From: Nemertoderma westbladi
Lineage: Eukaryota > Xenacoelomorpha > Nemertodermatida > Nemertodermatidae
Direction: 5' to 3'
Length of the DNA stretch: 64,000 nucleotides
Assembly (NCBI GenBank): GCA_032718475.1
Contig: JAUCBJ010001884.1
Span: 19,475 to 83,474, forward strand
Shown here in pieces: positions 40,992 to 53,504 of the stretch; position 1 is the stretch's first letter; each line of letters opens with the position of its first letter. A program made the translations under genes and the position numbers. The notes beneath the pieces were generated by a model that saw only the letters and a list, made by a program, of their open reading frames with translations, was not told where the DNA came from and did not search any database.

Positions 40992-41329
40992 CCTGGTGCA
41001 ATTCATATATATTCCAACGAGACTAGAACGCCTAAAACCCCTATTGCGGAAAAAAAAGGCTTCAAATAATCAATTTACAAAATTGAAATATTTCAAAATT
41101 TGGGGCTGGCACCAAAATTTGGCACCCGCCGCTAAAAACAAGATTAAAATTTCTAGCTTAGGCCTATTTTATATGAATTCCTTTTAGTTATTTTCAGTTA
41201 GTCTTTTAGTTAGTAGCGTTAGTTTCAGAGAGGGGGGGGGTGGGGGGTAGAGTTATATTGACTGACATGGGCAGAATCCCCAGCTGCCCAGTACTCATTT
41301 AGCTACCATTTAAGGATGCAAGGCAGAGA

Positions 41330-41465
41330 TGCCTCGCTAAACCCTTCAAAGCATTCGTGATGAAACGAAAACTACCTTGGCCCCCATGCCGGGGTTGAAC
41401 CCACAACCTCCAGACCTCCGTGAAATGTGAATTCAATATAACAACTACACCAAGGTGGGCTCTGA
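41330..41465 (-). mobile_element. tRNA-derived SINE
   Basis: On the minus strand an A-box-like TGGTGTAGTTG (41452-41442) is followed at tRNA distance by a B box in GTGGGTTCAACCCC (about 41405-41391), then a non-tRNA body (ccttggtagttttcg...) running towards 41270. A G-run lies at 41231-41249. Confidence 0.6.
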
Positions 41466-42417
41466 ACCAAGGTGGACGTGGAACAAGTGTCAGATACCGT
41501 CAGATCAGATCAGATAAGGACAGACGTTTTAGCCATCCTACTTATTTTTCCAACCCTATCCTGCTATACCCCTGCCTGCCTGCTATAGGATATAAATTAT
41601 TTTTGTCTTTTTGGGTATGTTTTTTGGGTAATATTGTGTTTTTTTGTGTTTTTTGGGTACCGGTACATTTTTGTGTTTTTTTGTATTTTTTTTGTGTTTT
41701 TTTTTGTGTATTTTTGGGTAATTTTGTGTTTTTTTGGGTAATACGTAGGACCGGATTGTATAGTCTTATTACAGTTAGGTACCGGTACAATGGGCAAATC
41801 TGGCAACCTCAACACTTGCCACATCTGGCAATATTTATTGCCACATCTGGCAACTTTTAGTTTTTCGAATTTTCTCACGCCCACGGCAGACAGCCAGAAG
41901 AAAAATCGCATTTTGGTACGGTAAATAGGTAAGTGAAAAGAACCCGAAATTAAAATATAATTGACCGTACGGCAGTACGGTAGGCCCCTATAAGAAAAAA
42001 ATCTTCGTCTGAATTTCTCTTACATTCTTAGCTGTTCAGCTGTTAGCAATAGGCCGAACCCGAAATGTAGGCCTACCTAAAATAATTATTGCCATTTTTG
42101 GCAACCATTAGACTGTTAGAATTTCAGAATTAAGTAAAATAATGGTTGCCATTTTTGGCAACCATTATTCTGTTATTATTGGGCTTGGGCAGCACTGTCA
42201 GTTACTCTGTCATTGTAAATTACTTAAAAATTGCTAACTGCTTGCTGTACGTATCCATTCTACTGTTAGTGAAGAAGTAAAGGATTGCGATAATGATTGA
42301 TATGCAGGCATATCAGCCTCATTTTCAATTAGACAGCACTGTGACCGGGCCCAGCCAGGATTGAGATAATGTCAGAATGTGCGTGCACTCAGCTAATGTT
42401 ATTTACAGATTTACTAA
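41466..42417. other. Non-coding with low-complexity and hairpin words
   Basis: 41590-41745 is T/G-rich low complexity (ttttttgggta). 41800-41860 repeats gccacatctggcaa, and 42090-42170 repeats ttgccatttttggcaa, a perfect hairpin, twice. No gene seen. Confidence 0.5.
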
Positions 42418-42620
42418 CCTACAGACGTCTCATTGGTTCCCCCAAGCTTGACACTAGAACAAAGTCGCCTCCGCTTTGCAGGACATTGCTTTCGCCGTTG
42501 CAAATCTAGATCTAGCAAATGACATGGGTGATAGGGAGCTGTGGCGGCGAAATTTTGTCGACAAGCCGGCACAGCATTCTCTTAAAAATGCACCTGCAAT
42601 GCAGCATGTCGATCCTAATA
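42418..42620 (+). mobile_element. LINE 3'-end fragment with internal deletion
   Basis: Plus-strand copy of the LINE C-terminal end (tgacactagaacaaag...gccgttg), joined after a deletion to the terminal MGDRELWRRNFVDKPAQHS codons and the 3' end with a (tag) tail at 42608-42620. Confidence 0.85.
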
Positions 42621-42758
42621 GTAGTAGTAGCCTACTGGTAATACAGTAATAAATACCGAGTACAGGAGTACCTTAATCTACAATCTCATAATACAGTAAT
42701 AATATATATATATTATATTGGCCTAAAGTGTATGATCTTGATCTATGATAGTTTAGAA

Positions 42759-45700
42759 ATGGAAGAACAATCAAATACAAACTCACCTACCGCAGGTCAT
42801 CAAGACCAGAGAAAATCATGGGAACGGGTTTGGTCTACAGATGACATTCGCAGCGGTGCAGGAAACTGGTCGCTAGCATCGGATGCAGGTTTGCTGCTGA
42901 AGCTACAGAACTGGTCGAGCACATTGGTAAGCGCTACTCACACCACCGAGGGTCACGTAGAAGACCTCAACCACTCCCTCAAGGGTGTAGACTGCCAACT
43001 CAGGAACATCTTTAATAACTTCAACATGTTGGAGAACCAGCAATACGTAGAGAACCGAATCGATCCGTCGCATCTCGCTGCTGAAACGGAGGAACAGCCA
43101 TCGGCACCGGCAGAACGCACTAAAGCAGAACGCGAACTGGAACTGGTTTCCGCTGTGAAGGCTGCAGTTGAGTTGGGACTCTCGGTTATGGAGAATGCGT
43201 TCCAACGACTCGACGTTAACATCGCTGCTGACGACTCTGAGGATGAAGAAGGATTTACCAGCGATCCCATCCTCGAACCCAAGGATCTATATGCTCACCG
43301 TCCACTGCCATTCATCATCGGAACCAACGAGTTCATGCAGGATGACTCGTGTGGGTTGGCCGACCAGTCTGATGAAGATGAAGGTTCCGAAGAGATTGTA
43401 GAAGGCCTCGTTGAGAAAGTGGAGGAAACCGATGAAGATTCGTCAAGTAGCGTCGAGTCCAGCGACGTTAGTGACTCCGGGAAGCCGCCTGTTGCTATTA
43501 GTAGATCGCTGCAACCGATGACGTCATCAAGCGATGACGAGGTGTCACTTCCGGGTGTACCATCGGGTCCAGCTCCCCCTGTAGACTACTCAACAGCCTC
43601 ATCAGTAGAAGATGATTCTTTATTCACGTCCAAATCAGGATTATTCGCCTCTGGGGCGACTCGATTCAGCGACGAAGAGGACGACATCTTCACAGAGAAA
43701 CCCACTAGTAAACCTCGACTTCCTCCCGGTGCGGTATCGGTGTTCGCACCGCCGGGAGTTGTTGCTAGGAAACCAAGTGGTCCGGAAACCCCAGAGGTCA
43801 AACCAACGGAAGTAAAACAACCTGAAGCGAAACCAAGGAAAAGCAACGTGTTTGAGGATTCGGATTCAGACGATTTATTCTCCTTCGCAAAGAAATCAGA
43901 GGAACCCAAACGGAAGACCAACACGTTTCTGTCGATCGAGTCAGATTCCTCGCCTCCACCTCCCCGTGCCGTAGTCCCGTCCAGCCCAGCAGCCGCCCCG
44001 CCCACCCGCCCCGCTACTCTCAGTCTCTTCGACGACAACGCGGATGACGACACTGACGACGACCTGTTTGGAGACATCGACCCGGTCCGTCATGACCCCG
44101 TGGACAAACAGAGGACCGGCACTGGGGTGTTCCGCAACGAGGGGCTCCTCTTCAGTTCCGCCGGACAGATGGATGATGTCCCGGATTACGATCTGTTCAC
44201 TCCGACTACACCCACCTCTACAGTCGGTTCATCTGGTGGCATACCCATTGCGAAGGCGGATAAACCCATCTCTGAGTCCGAGAAAACCGTCTCGGAAATG
44301 GAAACAACGGATAAGAAAATGGGGAAGACAGCAGCGGATTCAGAAATTCTCAGCCCCGAAAAACCGTTAGTGACTCCCAAGAAAGAAGTTGCGGTTAAAA
44401 AACCGTTTGGTGGTGTTTCTATGTTCGGTGGAGTCAAACCATTCGGTTCGGATTCCGACAGCGATGATCTGTTCTCTACACCAAAATCGAAACCCGTGCA
44501 AAAAGTGAAGGAAAGCAACCGGGAGAGTGTTGTCCCACCCCCGAGTCGGGAGAGTGTTGTCCCACCCCTGAGTCAGGACAGTGTTGTCCCAGAGGACAGC
44601 CCCTCCGTGATCAAAAAAACCAATAAACCGACTAAATCATCTTCGGTTTTCCTTGACGATTCAGATGATGATGATTTGTTCAAGTTACCGAAATTAAACA
44701 AGTCCGTTTTCTCAGACGCTAAGAATAAATCCGATTCGTCGGAAAGTCTGGATGATTTGTTTGCTGTTACACCAAAGGGGTTAAACGAAAAGTCTAAGAA
44801 TAATGAGTCTGTCCCAGTCAAACGCGTGTCTTCCTCAGAAAACCCTGACAGAGCTGAATCACTTTTTGACAAAAAATCTGAATCACCGAAATCTCCTATT
44901 GACAAATATAATAAATTGACAACACAGAAAACATTCAAAACTGATTCAATCTCTTCACCTCTTGACAAAACTGCACTTCTTGGCAAAACTAATTCAATCT
45001 CATCACCTCTTAACAAGACGGATTCAATCAAATCACCTCTTGACAAAATGGCACCTCCGGACAAAACTGCTCCTCTTGGCAAAACTGATTCGATCTCATC
45101 ACCTCTTGACAAAACTGATTCAATCAAATCACCTCTTGACAAAACTGATTCAATCACATCACCTCTTGACAAAACTGATTCAATCACATCACCTCTTGGC
45201 AAAACCGTTTCTGTAAAATCACCCCTTGGCAATACTAACTCAACCACATCACCCATTGGCAAACTGAATTTACCAGTAATCCCCCCGTTTAGCAAGTCGG
45301 ACTCAACGCTAACCCCCGGGGACCAGACCGACTATCTCCGTCCAGAGGCCATCGCCGACTCGCCCCGCCAGTCTAGGAAGTCACGACCTCGTCCGAAGTC
45401 TGCGTTCTACCCCGTCGGCTCCAACAAACTCCCGGGCCTCGTCATCAACCCGGTGGCCCTGCTCCCTGGGGCCCGGCCCCCTCCCCGCAACGCCGCCCCA
45501 CAAGCCGTCATCGACTTCGATTCGGCCGCCGATACCTCCAAACAGAACCTCGGATCGCTGACCAAAAACAGGGCGGCCTTACCGCGCAACAGACGGCCTC
45601 CCGGCAAGCGGCAGCAGTCGGCGAGTTCAGTGAGTCCCGACGGAAAGAACACCTCCGGGGTTCCTGATGTCACGCCAACCGAGACTAAACCACAGATCGA

Positions 45701-46577
45701 TCCTTTAGTTGCGTCTACTGACAAGCGTGGAGGCTTGCAGTCAGCCAAACTTACACAACCATCGCCTGTACTCGACAACCAACCAACACCCCATGATGTA
45801 ATAGATGCACCCATGTTGGTATCACCCACTACAAAGCCATCTGGTGTAGTCCCACCCACTACAAAGCCATCTGGTGTAGCCCCACCCACTACAAAGCCAT
45901 CTGGTGTAGCCCCATCCACTACAAAGCCATCTGGTGTAGCCCCACCCACTACAAAGCCATCTGGTGTAGCCCCACCCACTACAAAGCCATCTGGTGTAGC
46001 CCCACCCACTACAAAGCCATCTGGTGTAGCCACATCCAAATCACTAGAACCACCTGTACCAATTCCATTTCCTGTAGAACCTCGTGGTTCTGTTTCGCAG
46101 ATTCTAGAACAAACTGGTTCAGTTTCGGAAACAGGAGAACCACCAGTACCCAAGGCAACCATTCTAGAACCACCTGTATCCACTCCTGTTGTTCCCAAAG
46201 GATCGATACGAGACAGCGATATATTCGGTGATACAACCGATATCTTTTCTGATCTTCCAAAATTGTCGAAATCGCCACGATCGAAAAAAAGAAATCCGAG
46301 AGATAAAGAGCGTAAGGAGCAGTCTGTAGATATCTTCGCCGCTGAGTCGAAGGATTTATTTGGGGGCGGTGCCGCCGATATATTCGCCAATCCCAAAAGT
46401 AAAGATAACGCTGTCGAAGATATATTCGCTACAGATTCACCGTCAACAAAGCGCAAAGCGAAATCTAAATCGTCAAACAAATCGAATAAGTCAGGTTCTA
46501 CAGGGAGCAGAGCAGTCGATTCAATATTCGAAACAAATTCCTCGATATTTGATGATCCACTCCAAAATAATAAATAA
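42759..46577 (+). CDS. WASHC2: WASH complex subunit 2 (FAM21), single exon
   Basis: Encodes about 1272 residues; vertebrate FAM21 is of similar length, about 1340. The N-terminal head (WERVWSTDDIRSGAGNWSLA, DCQLRNIFNNFNML, LEPKDLYAHRPLPFIIG) assembles into the WASH complex on endosomes. The long disordered tail carries many acidic-LF motifs (DDLFSFAKK, DDDLFGDID, DDLFSTPK, SDIFGDTTDIFSDLP, SSIFDDPL) that bind retromer, and a conserved LVINPVALLPG segment. The complex activates Arp2/3 for cargo sorting. I chose the ATG at 42759 for its A-3/G+4 context and family-like start; an in-frame ATG lies at 42732. There is no intron, whereas other animal copies I know of are multi-exon. AATAAA overlaps the stop codon. 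Confidence 0.93.
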   Translation: MEEQSNTNSPTAGHQDQRKSWERVWSTDDIRSGAGNWSLASDAGLLLKLQNWSSTLVSATHTTEGHVEDLNHSLKGVDCQLRNIFNNFNMLENQQYVENRIDPSHLAAETEEQPSAPAERTKAERELELVSAVKAAVELGLSVMENAFQRLDVNIAADDSEDEEGFTSDPILEPKDLYAHRPLPFIIGTNEFMQDDSCGLADQSDEDEGSEEIVEGLVEKVEETDEDSSSSVESSDVSDSGKPPVAISRSLQPMTSSSDDEVSLPGVPSGPAPPVDYSTASSVEDDSLFTSKSGLFASGATRFSDEEDDIFTEKPTSKPRLPPGAVSVFAPPGVVARKPSGPETPEVKPTEVKQPEAKPRKSNVFEDSDSDDLFSFAKKSEEPKRKTNTFLSIESDSSPPPPRAVVPSSPAAAPPTRPATLSLFDDNADDDTDDDLFGDIDPVRHDPVDKQRTGTGVFRNEGLLFSSAGQMDDVPDYDLFTPTTPTSTVGSSGGIPIAKADKPISESEKTVSEMETTDKKMGKTAADSEILSPEKPLVTPKKEVAVKKPFGGVSMFGGVKPFGSDSDSDDLFSTPKSKPVQKVKESNRESVVPPPSRESVVPPLSQDSVVPEDSPSVIKKTNKPTKSSSVFLDDSDDDDLFKLPKLNKSVFSDAKNKSDSSESLDDLFAVTPKGLNEKSKNNESVPVKRVSSSENPDRAESLFDKKSESPKSPIDKYNKLTTQKTFKTDSISSPLDKTALLGKTNSISSPLNKTDSIKSPLDKMAPPDKTAPLGKTDSISSPLDKTDSIKSPLDKTDSITSPLDKTDSITSPLGKTVSVKSPLGNTNSTTSPIGKLNLPVIPPFSKSDSTLTPGDQTDYLRPEAIADSPRQSRKSRPRPKSAFYPVGSNKLPGLVINPVALLPGARPPPRNAAPQAVIDFDSAADTSKQNLGSLTKNRAALPRNRRPPGKRQQSASSVSPDGKNTSGVPDVTPTETKPQIDPLVASTDKRGGLQSAKLTQPSPVLDNQPTPHDVIDAPMLVSPTTKPSGVVPPTTKPSGVAPPTTKPSGVAPSTTKPSGVAPPTTKPSGVAPPTTKPSGVAPPTTKPSGVATSKSLEPPVPIPFPVEPRGSVSQILEQTGSVSETGEPPVPKATILEPPVSTPVVPKGSIRDSDIFGDTTDIFSDLPKLSKSPRSKKRNPRDKERKEQSVDIFAAESKDLFGGGAADIFANPKSKDNAVEDIFATDSPSTKRKAKSKSSNKSNKSGSTGSRAVDSIFETNSSIFDDPLQNNK
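44941..45252 (+). repeat. 30-bp coding minisatellite in WASHC2
   Basis: About ten units encoding variants of KTDSISSPLD (some KTDSITSPLD or KTDSIKSPLD), in frame within the disordered tail. Two 30-bp units are interrupted by shorter MAPPDKTAPLG segments. Confidence 0.85.
45826..46036 (+). repeat. 30-bp coding minisatellite in WASHC2 (second)
   Basis: About seven near-identical units encoding PTTKPSGVAP, DNA word cccactacaaagccatctgg. The high identity between units suggests recent expansion. Confidence 0.9.
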
Positions 46578-46845
46578 TCTATTTATTCATTTACATAATT
46601 AATTATAACTTATTTATTTATTTCAAAATTATATTTTTGCGATAATTATTTGCAAAATATCGTGAACTTGTACGAAACATATTCCTAACTTGTGACCTTG
46701 TTTAACGGTGCGTTGTAACGACGCCTTACGTACGATGTGGCGCTGCGCGTCTGGTATGGTTACAGAATATTAGCTAAGCAGAATGTTAGCGAAAACTGCA
46801 AACATTAAATTTGTAACAACTTTTTGCTTTTGTTAACGATAATAT

Positions 46846-47972
46846 CAAGGATGTTATTACGTTACGTTACGGTATCTTTTCAGGAATATCGTAGCTCAAT
46901 ATTTTTCCGTAACGTAATAGCATTTTCAATACCGTCACGTAATTTTACTTCGCAGCTTTCGGACACAAAACTTTCACTTTCACTTGCACGTTCTAGCTAA
47001 TTCAATATAAAGTTAATTGCTTTACTGCGTTTTGTTTGTCTTCTACACGGTCTTCTTATATCCAGCCTCCCGGCTTCTCCTGTTATTTATGATGAAGTCC
47101 CCCTATCAATATTGCCAAAAGCTAATTATACGCGCACTTCTTCAGTATAGGCTACTTAACAAGTACAACAACACAATAACAACATAAATTACATAAACTA
47201 CATAATCTAAACTATATGATACATGACCTAAATAATAGTTTGAGGACTCGACAAATTAATATGTTTAGAGTTTCAGCAACACTATTGTACAGAGTTCTAG
47301 AACACAATAAATCTCGTCCTGAGTTTTAACTCACAAAGTTTCCGAGTTAATTTCAAGATTAATAAATTCTTAGTTTATTATAAGGAAAATAATAATAACG
47401 TTTTATACCGGAGTTAAGGGAGTAAAGTTTAGTTTCCTAGCGACTAGAAGCAGTATTAGCAGGGGAGAGTAGCAGCCCCCCGGGTTTTTATATCACAGAA
47501 ATTCCAGAATATAATATTTTTTTAATATTTTTTAGTATTGGGTGAATATTCTAGAACTGTAGTAGAATGTTTTTGTATGATAGCTACCCGTTCCCGTTCT
47601 ACCAAAGCTTACTGGAATACCGTCAGTACCGGTGTTCTACACAGGAATACAGAATAGTGATCAATAAAGCGGGAAATTTGAAGTTAATTTTATGTTAAGT
47701 TAATTTGCAATTTCAAAACATTGAAACTTCTGTATAATTTTCCGATATTTAGACAAAATTAGGATGAAACTTTAAATATCTCTTTGTGGTCCTATGGAAT
47801 CTGAACCGGTTATTACGTTACGGTATTTTCGGTAATACGCAATTATTTTTTCGGAATACAGTAACGTAATTTGGAAATTATTCCGTAATGTAATATCGTA
47901 ACGTAAAAAGTTCCGTTTTTCAACTGTAACGTAACGTAATACCGTAACGTAATGTGACGTAAAACATCCTTG
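46846..47972. mobile_element. hAT-like non-autonomous element, 1127 bp
   Basis: The ends are CAAGGATGTT and its inverse AACATCCTTG, flanked by an exact 8-bp duplication GATAATAT (46838-46845 and 47973-47980). Subterminal regions carry many TTACGTTACG words in both orientations. There is no transposase frame. The 8-bp duplication and CA..TG ends fit the hAT superfamily. Confidence 0.85.
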
Positions 47973-47980
47973 GATAATAT

Positions 47981-49844
47981 TATTCAATTGAATTACAAAT
48001 GTGTTTTACCTACCTACTTTATATCGGAATAAAGCTACGTACCATATTATCTATATTATTATAGATACTTTTCAACGAACATGTTCTAATATTTATTATT
48101 TATTTTTCAAGCAGTTTAACTATTATTGCATTGGCCAAGTAATTATCTACTGTTTACAGCATATCGTGTTGTACTAATGTGACACCCATCCTTATCTTAG
48201 TAGTAAAGGCTAAGAGTAGCCGCGGTGCGACTGGTGCAATAATATTGGTAATGGATGGAGATAACATATTTTCAAACGCACTAAAGGCAAAACTTTGAAA
48301 GAAAGCCATAGTTTCTGACTGACAAGTTAATTAGAGGAGGATGACAATAAAAATTAATGATATATTCAATTCGCTCAATAATTCATTAGTTTGATAATTA
48401 AGATGCTATTTGGGATATTATGTAATAATGTAGCTATCGTATAAACCCGCTCATCTAGCTTCAAGCTGTCATCATAACTAGCGATGTAGTAGTGCGAACG
48501 GGGCCTAACTTAGTAGTATTCCGTAAACACTATGTGATTGATTGACACTTTTATTAAATAATGTTGCCCTTTAGCCACGATCTATAAACTGTATTTCAGC
48601 TTGAAATCAACTTGTTTACATTTTCATTCAGCTCCTACTATAAACTGTATCAGCTATTAGTTGCTTAACGTCATGTGCAGCTGCTTTTCAAACAGGCTGC
48701 TAATACTAGAACGGGCTTAAATTAATTATTTACAGTGCAGTGTGAGTGTGGTAACTAGAATTAATTGCATATGAATCGGATCCATTCTTAACATTACAAC
48801 AATAATTATAATAATTAAGCGATAAGTTGAGATAATGTAACAATATCAGCCACGTCCATTAATTGTATGAAAATGCATTATTCACTGGCACTAAACCTCC
48901 CTCGCTGCGCTCGGTCTACACATATATACTCGGGCCATAGTGCTGAATGGAATACTTTATAAACAGTGACGTTATTCCTGCTCAACATGCTTTAAATATG
49001 GTGTCTGTTTATAGTCTTGGAAGTAGTTTAAAACCAATTTGTAAAGTAAAACTCTCAGTTTTACTGTGTAATAATATTTATTGTATATCTATATTATATT
49101 ATAATAATATTTATTATTACTGAGTAATAATTAATTTATGTTTGATATACATTAGATAACTGGTAACCGATTATCTCTTTCCTTGATATGTTATTGACGC
49201 TATAATAGTTTGCATTGCAGCTTTGCCAAAATAAATTATAATTTAATCTCATATATTTTCCTATGCAATTAATAATGTGATTCTTTGTTTAAATTAAATA
49301 AAGTGAATGTATTTATTTATTATGCATTCGTTCTGATTTTGCTATCTTCTGGGTTTACAATTATTGTTATGTGCTATTGTTATTTATTTTAGATATTTAT
49401 GCGGCATTCCAATCAGTTATGAATAATAAACATTATATACCGGTACATACGTAAATATACACATTCCGAGACAGACTATTATTTTCACTCGTTTATAATA
49501 CGAGACTGTGGGCGACAGGTAACACTCGTGTGAACGGTAACCCTGGTTACATTCAGAGCGCGCAAGGTCCGCTTTATACCTCACATTGTATTACCGGTAC
49601 TGTAATAAAGGTTGCCATTCATATAAATTATCGCATAGTATTCGTGGTTGGAATAAGTAGACTCGTTCTGCTCCTTAACGTGCTGCGCGAAGGCGCCATT
49701 CAATACAACTTTGCCGAATTTGTAAACTTTTGATTGACTTTGACATGTATTGTATACCTAGTTGTTTAAATCTCGTCTAAGAGGTTCAATTACTGAGATA
49801 TATATTTGCGTTCAAAAATTCCCGAAATACCATAGTTACACCAC
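47981..49844. other. AT-rich intergenic stretch
   Basis: No gene, RNA or bounded repeat recognised. Confidence 0.5.
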
Positions 49845-52800
49845 ACTTGAGTTACACTGGAGTAACCATAGTTACACACCACACTTGAGTTACACACCAC
49901 ACTGAGTTACACTGGTGTAACCATAGTTACACACCACACTTGAGTTACACAAGTGTAACCATAGTTACACTCCACACTTGAGTTACACTGGTGTAACCAT
50001 AGTTTCACACCACACTTGAGTTACACACCACACTTGAGTTACACAAGTGTAACCATAGTTACACACCACACTTGAGTTACACGGGTGTAACCATAGTTAC
50101 ACACCACACTTGAGTTACACTGGTGTTTAACCATAGTTACACACCACACTTCCGTTAAACAAGTGTATCCATAGTTACACCCATCACTTGAGTTACACAA
50201 GTGTAACCATAGTTACACCACACTTGAGTTACACTGGTGTAACCATAGTTACACACCACACTTGAGTTGCACTGGTGTAACCATAGTTACACACCACACT
50301 TGATTTACACAAGCGCGACCATAGTTAGTACCTGACACTTGAGTTACACAAGCGCAACCATAGTTAGAACCCGACACTTAGTTACACAAGTGTAACCATA
50401 GTTACACCCGACACTTGAGTTACACAAGTGTAACCATAGTTACACCCGACACTTAAGGTACACAAGCGTAACCATAGTTACACCCAACACCTGAGTTACA
50501 CAAGTGTAACCATAGTTACACACCACACTTGAGTTACACTGGTGTAACCATAGTTACACACCACACTTAAGTTAAACAAGTGTACCATAGTTACACCCAA
50601 CACTTGAGTTACACAAGTGTAACCATAGTTACACACCACACTTGAGTTAAATAAGTGTAACCACAGTTACACACCACACTTGAGTTACACTGGTGTAACC
50701 ATAGTTACACACAACTCTTGAGTTACACTGGTGTAATCATAGTTACACCCGACACTTGAGTTACACAAGCGTAACCATAGTTACACCCGACACTTGAGAT
50801 ACACAAATATAACCATAGTTACTACACCCAATACTTGAGTTACACAATTGTAACCATAGTTACACCCAACACTTGAGTTACACAAGCGCAACCATAGTTA
50901 CAACCCGACACTTGAGTTACACAAGCGTAACCATAGTTACGCCCGACTCTTGAGTTACACAAGCGTAACCATAGTTACACCCAACACTTGAGTTACACAA
51001 GTGTAACCATAGTTACACCAGACACTTGAGTTACACAAGTGTAACCATAGTTACACCCGACACTTGAGCTACACAAGTGTAACCATAGTTACACGTTACA
51101 CAAGCGCAACCATAGTTACAACCCGACACTTGAGTTACACAAGCGCAACCATAGTTAGAACCCGACACTTGAGTTACACAAGTGTAACCATAGTTACACC
51201 CAACACGAGTTACACAAGCGCAACCATAGTTACACCCGACACTTGAGTTACACAGGCGTAACCATAGTTACACCCAACACTTGAGCTACACAAGTGTAAC
51301 CATAGTTAACCCAACACTTGAGTTACACAAGCGCGACCATAGTTAGCACCCGACACTTGAGTTACACAAGCGCAACCATAGTTAGAAACCGACACTTGAG
51401 TTACACAAGTGTAACCATAGTTACACCCGACACTTGAGTTACACAAGTGTAACCATAGTTACACCCGACACTTAAGGCACACAAGCGTAACCATAGTTAC
51501 ACCAAACACTTGAGATACACAAGTGTAACCATAGTTACACACCACACTTGAGTTACACTGGTGTAACCATAGTTACACACCACACTTAAGTTAAACAAGT
51601 GTACCATAGTTACACCCAACACTTGAGTTACACAAGTGTAACCATAGTTACACCCGAAACTTGAGTTACACAAGCGCAACTATAGTTAGAACCCGAAACT
51701 TGAGTTACAAAGTGTAACCATAGTTACACCCGACACTTAGTTACACAGGCGTAACCATAGTTACACCCAACACTTGAGCTACACAAGTGTAACCATAGTT
51801 ACACCCAACACTTGAGTTACACAAGCGCGACCATAGTTAGAACCCGACACTTGAGTTACACAAGCGCAACCATAGTTAGAACCCGACACTTGAGTTACAC
51901 AAGTGTAACCATAGTTACACCCGACACTTGAGTTACACAAGTGTAACCATAGTTACACCCGACACTTAAGGCACACAAGCGTAACCATAGTTACACCAAA
52001 CACTTGAGTTACACAAGTGTAACCATAGTTACACACCACACTTGAGTTACACTGGTGTAACCATAGTTACACACCACACTTAAGTTAAACAAGTGTACCA
52101 TAGTTACACCCAACACTTGAGTTACACAAGTGTAACCATAGTTACACCCGAAACTTGAGTTACACGAGCGTAACCATAGTTATACCCGACACTTGAGGTA
52201 CACAAATATAACCATAGTTACACCCAATACTTGAGTTACACAAGTGTAACCATAGTTACACCCAACACTTGAGTTACACAAGCGCAACCACAGTTACAAC
52301 CCGACACTTGAGTTACACAAGCGTAACCATAGTTACGCCCGACTCTTGAGTTACACAAGCGTAACCATAGTTACACCCAACACTTGAGTTACACAAGTGT
52401 AACCATAGTTACACCCGACACTTGAGTTACACAAGCGTAACCATAGTTACACCCGACACTTGAGTTACACAAGTGTAACCATAGTTACACCCAACACTTG
52501 AGTTACACAAGTGTAACCATAGTTACACCCAACACTTGAGTTCGCAAGCGCAACCATAGTTACACCCGACACTTGAGTTACACAAGCGTAACCATAGTTA
52601 CTCCCGACACTTGAGTTACACAAGTGTAACCATAATTACACCCAACACGAGTTACACAAGTGAAACCATAGTTACACCCAACACTTGAGTTACACAAGCG
52701 CAACCCCGACACTTGAGTTACACAAGCGCAACTATAGTTAGAACCCGAAACGTGAGTTACAAAGTGTAACCATAGTTACACCCGACACTTAGTTACACAG

Positions 52801-53365
52801 GCGTAACCATAGTTACACCCAACACTTGAGCTACACAAGTGTAACCATAGTTACACCCAACACTTGAGTTACACAAGCGCAACCATAGTTAGAATCCGAC
52901 ACTTGAGTTACACTAGTGTAACCATAGTTACACCCGACACTTAAGTTACACAGACGTAACCATAGTTACACCCAACACTTGAGTTACACTAGTGTAACCA
53001 TAGTTACAACCCGACACTTGAGTTACACAAGCGTAACCACAGTTACACCCGACACTTGAGTTGCACAAGTTTAACCATAGTTACAACCCGACACTTGAGA
53101 TACACAAGTGTAACCATAGTTATGCCCAACACTTGAGTTACACAAGTGTAACCATAGTTACACCCAACACTTGAGTTACACTAGTGTAACCATAGTTACA
53201 ACCCGACACTTGAGTTACACAAGCGTAACCACAGTTACACCCGACACTTGAGTTGCACAAGTTTAACCATAGTTACAACCCGACACTTGAGATACACAAG
53301 TGTAACCATAGTTATGCCCAACACTTGAGTTACACAAGTGTAACCATAGTTACACGTAACACTTT
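49845..53365. repeat. Satellite array, about 38-bp units
   Basis: About ninety units of the form cttgagttacacaagtgt-aaccatagttacacccgaca. The ttacac..gtgtaa arms make a small hairpin in each unit. Early units (to about 50300) have an accacac/tggtgt variant; later ones cccgacac/caagtgt or caagcgc. Higher-order duplication is visible: the rare word cacacttaagttaaacaag recurs at about 50563, 51588 and 52073, and a block of about 190 bp is tandemly repeated at 52985-53360. Confidence 0.95.
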
Positions 53366-53504
53366 GAATGTTAAATGTATTATTATGTATGTTTAGTGAT
53401 TTTTTCCTGTTGATGGAAAGCCTGACATTACTAGACATTAGTAAGACATTAGTACCAAAATTTGTACGATTTGGATGATGATCTTGTAGATCTTGATGAT
53501 CTTA

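Noticed and set aside
42903-46480. Antisense open frames within WASHC2
   Set aside because: Shadow frames over the low-complexity tail; the sense frame has the conserved FAM21 head and LF motifs.
49845-53365. A CRISPR-like array or repeat-encoded protein
   Set aside because: Units are contiguous tandem repeats without unique spacers, in a eukaryotic context; the short frames follow the repeat period only.
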